A stretch of 64,000 bases of DNA, taken from contig NZ_UTHA01000259.1 of the NCBI RefSeq assembly GCF_900582195.1, forward strand, positions 1 to 64,000. Direction: 5' to 3'. The number at the start of each line of letters is the position of its first letter. Within the stretch, counting starts at the first letter, position 1. Below are positions 60,638 through 64,000 of this stretch, one piece after another. Under the pieces are notes generated by a model, which saw only the letters and a program-made list of their open reading frames with translations, was not told the origin of the DNA and did no database searches. The translations under genes and the position numbers were made by a program. Source of the stretch: Pseudomonas viridiflava (GTDB lineage: Bacteria > Pseudomonadota > Gammaproteobacteria > Pseudomonadales > Pseudomonadaceae).

Positions 60638-60724
60638 AACTACCAGTCGCTCCGGAGCATTCCGTTATCCGTCGCCTCTCGCCTTCTGAGCGATCCGCGC
60701 CTTGGCACGCTGGTATGGGTATTG

Positions 60725-62248
60725 TCAGTGCAGATTCGGTAATACGTTGTGCAGCGAATTCGGGTTTTTCAAAACGTTCGCGGCGGCGGCGATATCCGGC
60801 GCCAGCCAGCGATCCTGATCGTAGGCCGGAACCGTGTCGCGCAGCAGTCGCCACGCGCGGTCAGTGCCCATGCCAAAGCGCTGTTCCTTGAGGAATTCAA
60901 ACGCCTGCGCCGCCAGCAGGTATTCAATGGCGAGGATTTGCGTGCAGTTTTCCAACGCGCGGTGCAGCTTCAGCGCGGCGTTGGTGCCCATGCTCAAATG
61001 GTCTTCCTGCAGGCCCGAAGTGATGTAGTTGTCGAGCACCGCCGGTTGCGCCAATTGGCGGTTTTCCGCACACAGCGACGCGGCGACGTACTGGACAATC
61101 ATCATTCCCGAGTTCACCCCCGGATTGGCCACCAGAAACGCCGGCAGACCGCTGACGTGCGGGTTCACCAAACGGTCGAGGCGGCGCTCGGCAATCGAGC
61201 CGATTTCGGCCATGGCAATCGCCAGCAGATCGGCCGCCATCGCCACCGACTGCCCGTGCGGGTTGGCTTGCGACATCACCCGGAAATTGTCCGGCGTGCC
61301 GAGCAACAATGGGTTATCAGTGCAGCCGTTGAGTTCGGCTTCGACCTGTTTGATCGCATGTTCCAGTTGATCGCGCGCGGCGCCATGCACCTGCGGAATC
61401 GAACGAATGCTCAGCGCATCCTGAGTGCGAATGCCTTTGCTCGAGGCGATCACTTCGCTGCCATCGAGCAAGGCGCGCAGATTGATGCCGACCTGCTGCA
61501 TGCCCGGGTGCGGTTTCAGCGCGATGATCTCGGCATCGAAGGCGTCGATCTGGCCGCGCTGGGCTTCGAAACTCATCGCGCCGATGACGTCGGCCCATTG
61601 CACTAGTCGCGTTGCGTCGGCAATCGCCAGACAACTGAGGCCGGTCATGCACGGCGTGCCGTTGACCAGGCACAAACCGTCCTTCGCTCCGAGTTGCACT
61701 GGCTCAAGACCTTCCTCAGCCAACGCTTGTTGTGCGGAAATAACCTGGCCGCGATAGCTGACATTGCCAACGCCGAGCAACGCGATGCCGATGTGCGCCA
61801 TGTGCGTCAGGTAACCCACCGAACCTTGCGACGGCACTTGCGGGGTAACGCCGCGATTGAGCAGCGCCAGCAGCGCTTCGACGACACGGCGATGAATACC
61901 GGACTTGCCGTGGCTGTAGTTGTGAATCGCCGCGCAAATGATCGCGCGGGTCTGCTCGTCGGCGAGTACCGGACCGACGCCGCAGGCATGGCTGAGCAGG
62001 GTGTTGCGCGAAAGCTGGCTGAGTTGTTCGTCTTTTAGCGAGACGTTGGACAAACCGCCCAGGCCGGTGTTGACGCCATAGGCGCGCTCGCCGCTTTCAA
62101 CGATGCGCTGGACGATGCCTTGGGCGTTTTCGATGCGCGCCCAGGTGTCGCTCGATAGATCGAGTCGAGCACCGTGACGGGCGACGGCGACCACGTCCTG
62201 CCAACGCAGGGGGGCGCCGGTAATAATGATTTTTTCAGCCTGGGACAT
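60725..62248 (-). CDS. HutH paralogue lacking the MIO-forming Ala-Ser-Gly
   Basis: 507 residues, homologous to histidine ammonia-lyase along its whole length. Where HAL has GSVGASGDLAPLAHM this protein has GSVG (142-145) then Tyr146-Leu-Thr-His-Met-Ala-His, which aligns by removing exactly three residues, Ala-Ser-Gly. The MIO cofactor cannot form. Other active-site elements remain: Tyr57 in YGVNTG, Asn196 in LVNGT, Arg282 in SIRSIPQ, and LQEDHLSM near 413-420. No frameshift or stop is present. It corresponds in position to PA5093 and probably to the hutH copy reported as nonfunctional in P. fluorescens SBW25. Role unknown: enzyme relic, partner of the active HutH, or binding protein. Confidence 0.9.
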   Translation of the reverse strand: MSQAEKIIITGAPLRWQDVVAVARHGARLDLSSDTWARIENAQGIVQRIVESGERAYGVNTGLGGLSNVSLKDEQLSQLSRNTLLSHACGVGPVLADEQTRAIICAAIHNYSHGKSGIHRRVVEALLALLNRGVTPQVPSQGSVGYLTHMAHIGIALLGVGNVSYRGQVISAQQALAEEGLEPVQLGAKDGLCLVNGTPCMTGLSCLAIADATRLVQWADVIGAMSFEAQRGQIDAFDAEIIALKPHPGMQQVGINLRALLDGSEVIASSKGIRTQDALSIRSIPQVHGAARDQLEHAIKQVEAELNGCTDNPLLLGTPDNFRVMSQANPHGQSVAMAADLLAIAMAEIGSIAERRLDRLVNPHVSGLPAFLVANPGVNSGMMIVQYVAASLCAENRQLAQPAVLDNYITSGLQEDHLSMGTNAALKLHRALENCTQILAIEYLLAAQAFEFLKEQRFGMGTDRAWRLLRDTVPAYDQDRWLAPDIAAAANVLKNPNSLHNVLPNLH

Positions 62249-62280
62249 CTAAAACCTCAACCGTAATATTGATGCAGCTC

Positions 62281-62367
62281 TGCCGGCCCCTTCGCGAGCA
62301 AGCTCGCTCCCACATTGGAATGCGTACCCCCTGTGGGAGCGAGCTTGCTCGCGAAGGGGCCGGCAGC
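62281..62367. repeat. REP doublet (REPIN), GTGGG-in, between hutV and the hutH paralogue
   Basis: The arms extend beyond the REP core: TGCCGGCCCCTTCGCGAGC on the left pairs with GCTCGCGAAGGGGCCGGCA on the right, giving an unusually long and stable stem within the operon. Confidence 0.95.
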
Positions 62368-62382
62368 CTCACCGCAAGTCTG

Positions 62383-63213
62383 TTAAACCACCGCCGCCCG
62401 CCGCTGCACAAACCGGTCGACATACTCATCCGCCGGCGAATGCAGAATCTCGCGTGGCGTGCCGACCTGGATCAAGCGACCATCCTTGAGAATCGCAATG
62501 CGGTTGCCGATACGTACCGCCTCATCAAGGTCATGGGTAATGAAGACGATGGTCTTGTGCAACGTCTTTTGCAGCTCCAGCAACTGGTCCTGCATCTCGG
62601 CACGGATCAGCGGGTCCAGCGCACTGAACGCTTCGTCCATGAGGATGATGTCGGTGTCCGCCGCCAAGGCGCGGGCCAGGCCGACACGCTGACGCATGCC
62701 GCCGGAGAGCTGGTGCGGGTATTTGTTTTCGTAGCCTTTGAGGCCAACGGTGTTAATCCAGTGCAGCGCGCGTTCCGAGCACATTTGCTTGCTCTCGCCA
62801 CGCACTTTCAGGCCGTAGGCGACGTTGTCGAGCACGCTCTTGTGCGGCAGCAGGCCGAAGCTCTGGAACACCATGCTGATCTTGTGCCGGCGAAATTCGC
62901 GCAGGGCGTCCATGTCGTATTGCAGGATGTCCACGCCGTCGACGAGGATCGCGCCGCTGGTCGGGTCGATCAGCCGGTTGAAGTGGCGCACCAGCGTCGA
63001 CTTGCCCGAGCCGGACAGGCCCATGATCACGAAGATCTCGCCGGTGCCGATGCTCAGCGACAGATCGTTCACGCCGACCACGCAACCGGTCTCGCTCAGC
63101 ACCTGATCCTTGGTCTTGCCCTGGCCGACCATCGCCAGTGCGTCCTTGGCGCGGTTGCCGAAAATCTTGAAGACGTTTTTGACTTCGATCTTGCTCACGG
63201 TTGCGTTGCTCAT
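62383..63213 (-). CDS. hutV: Histidine ABC transporter, ATP-binding protein
   Basis: 276 residues, ProV/OpuAA-like class. Walker A GLSGSGKSTL near 60-69, Q-loop SMVFQSFGLLPHKSV, signature LSGGMRQRVGLARALA, Walker B IILMDEAFSALDPL and H-loop ITHDLDEAVR. No CBS domains follow, as expected for the shorter HutV type. It overlaps hutW by 4 bases and powers histidine uptake for the pathway encoded downstream. Confidence 0.93.
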   Translation of the reverse strand: MSNATVSKIEVKNVFKIFGNRAKDALAMVGQGKTKDQVLSETGCVVGVNDLSLSIGTGEIFVIMGLSGSGKSTLVRHFNRLIDPTSGAILVDGVDILQYDMDALREFRRHKISMVFQSFGLLPHKSVLDNVAYGLKVRGESKQMCSERALHWINTVGLKGYENKYPHQLSGGMRQRVGLARALAADTDIILMDEAFSALDPLIRAEMQDQLLELQKTLHKTIVFITHDLDEAVRIGNRIAILKDGRLIQVGTPREILHSPADEYVDRFVQRRAAVV

Positions 63214-64000
63214 TTGCTCACCTCATGCCGTGGCCGACCGTACGCCTGAGTAATGCGGTCGATGACCACTGCGAGAATCACGATCGCCAGACCAGCCTCG
63301 AGGCCACGTCCGACGTTGAGGGTCTGAATCCCCACCAGCACATCTTCACCCAGACCACGGGCGCCGATCATCGAGGCGATCACCACCATCGACAGGGCCA
63401 TCATGGTGGTCTGATTGATCCCGGCCATGATGCTTGGCAGCGCCAGCGGCAGTTGCACGCCGAACAGCTGCTGCCAGCGATTGGCGCCGAAGGCGTTGAT
63501 CGCTTCCATCACTTCGCCGTCGACCTGGCGAATACCCAGATCGGTCAGGCGAATCAGCGGCGGTGCGGCGTAGATCACCGTGGCGAAAATCGCCGGGACC
63601 TTGCCCAGACCGAACAGCATCAGCACCGGGATCAGGTACACGAAACTCGGCATGGTCTGCATGATGTCGAGCAGCGGCATCAGCACCGAACGCAGGCGAT
63701 TGCTGCGCGCCGAGAGAATCCCCAGCGGAATGCCGATCAGCACCGAAATGATCGTCGCGACCATCATCAGCGCCAGCGTCTGCATCAGCTTGTCCCACAG
63801 ACCAACGGCGCCGACGAGGAACAGCAAACCGACGATAACGGCGGTGGTTACGACTTTGCGTGTGGCGTGCCAGGCAACCACACCGACGATCGCCAGCATC
63901 AACCACCACGGCGCTGCACGCAGCAGGCCTTCGAGGTTGACGATGGCCCACAGCAGCGTGTCGGAGATATGGCGGAACACATCACCGTAGTTGGTGACCA
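63210..64000 (-). CDS. hutW: Histidine ABC transporter permease (5' end cut by window)
   Basis: The reading frame runs without a stop to the right edge (VTNYGDVFRHIS at its visible start), so the true start is outside; full-length relatives are about 280 residues. Several membrane helices, and the ProW/OpuAB-type segment AINAFGANRWQQLFGVQLPLALPSIMAGIN carrying the EA-like coupling loop, are visible (in pieces here). Partner of HutV; the binding-protein gene hutX would be expected just beyond the edge. Confidence 0.92.
   Translation of the reverse strand, partial: VTNYGDVFRHISDTLLWAIVNLEGLLRAAPWWLMLAIVGVVAWHATRKVVTTAVIVGLLFLVGAVGLWDKLMQTLALMMVATIISVLIGIPLGILSARSNRLRSVLMPLLDIMQTMPSFVYLIPVLMLFGLGKVPAIFATVIYAAPPLIRLTDLGIRQVDGEVMEAINAFGANRWQQLFGVQLPLALPSIMAGINQTTMMALSMVVIASMIGARGLGEDVLVGIQTLNVGRGLEAGLAIVILAVVIDRITQAYGRPRHEVSK

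Noticed and set aside
1..64000. CRISPR arrays, tRNA or rRNA genes, prophage, integrases, toxin-antitoxin or defence genes
   Set aside because: None found. The repeated sequences are inverted REP/MITE palindromes without regular direct-repeat spacing, and all long genes are core metabolism or envelope functions.

Overview
This window is a stretch of core chromosome from a Pseudomonas, almost certainly a member of the P. fluorescens group. Three things point there: GC-rich sequence with strong third-position bias, a gene order that (from memory of the family, not a search) follows P. aeruginosa from about PA5034 to PA5096, and many short REP palindromes with a GTGGGAGCGAG core between genes, as in fluorescens-group genomes. 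No rRNA, tRNA, CRISPR array, prophage or insertion sequence was seen. Most of the unusual structure is in the non-coding repeats and in one altered enzyme of the hut cluster.

Layout, left to right. 1-2.5 kb: a divergent LysR regulator and MFS exporter (ynfL/ynfM type). 2.5-18.35 kb, minus strand: hemE, the glutamate synthase pair gltD/gltB, an AAA-SPOR protein, aroB, aroK and the type IV pilus assembly operon pilMNOPQ. 18.5-21 kb: ponA (PBP1A). 21-24 kb: malic enzyme, a secreted nuclease and rpmE. 24-31.7 kb: priA, argS, an FtsN-like SPOR protein, hslVU behind a clear heat-shock promoter, and a DUF971 protein. 31.9-39.2 kb: a complete class II (medium-chain-length) polyhydroxyalkanoate locus, phaC1-phaZ-phaC2-phaD facing phaI-phaF, plus a small PHA-system protein. 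39.4-45.5 kb: ubiE-ubiJ-ubiB, hisI-hisE, tatABC and rsmE, tightly packed with overlapping starts and stops. 45.5-50.2 kb: an HBM-type chemoreceptor and a polar amino-acid ABC transporter. 50.6-56.7 kb: opgGH (osmoregulated periplasmic glucans), dtd and pip. 56.9-64 kb: the distal part of the histidine utilisation operon (hutW-hutV, two hutH paralogues, hutI, hutG), with hutW cut by the window edge.

How the genes work together: nitrogen and carbon assimilation (GOGAT, hut, amino-acid uptake, chemotaxis, malic enzyme) sit beside carbon storage (pha) and envelope functions (PBP1A, pili, Tat export, OPGs). Regulatory signals that can be read directly are a sigma-32 promoter at hslV, a FliA-type promoter at the chemoreceptor, overlapping AANAANAA (Crc/Hfq-type) motifs at the start of phaC1, and a terminator hairpin inside the signal-peptide codons of the nuclease gene behind rpmE.

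Most interesting observations: a HutH homologue from which exactly the MIO-forming Ala-Ser-Gly triad is missing, next to an intact HutH; three copies of a roughly 180-240 bp palindromic, protein-free element, each abutting a transcription terminator; twelve REP doublets in two opposite arrangements; and a terminator embedded in a coding sequence. No clearly new multi-gene system was found.
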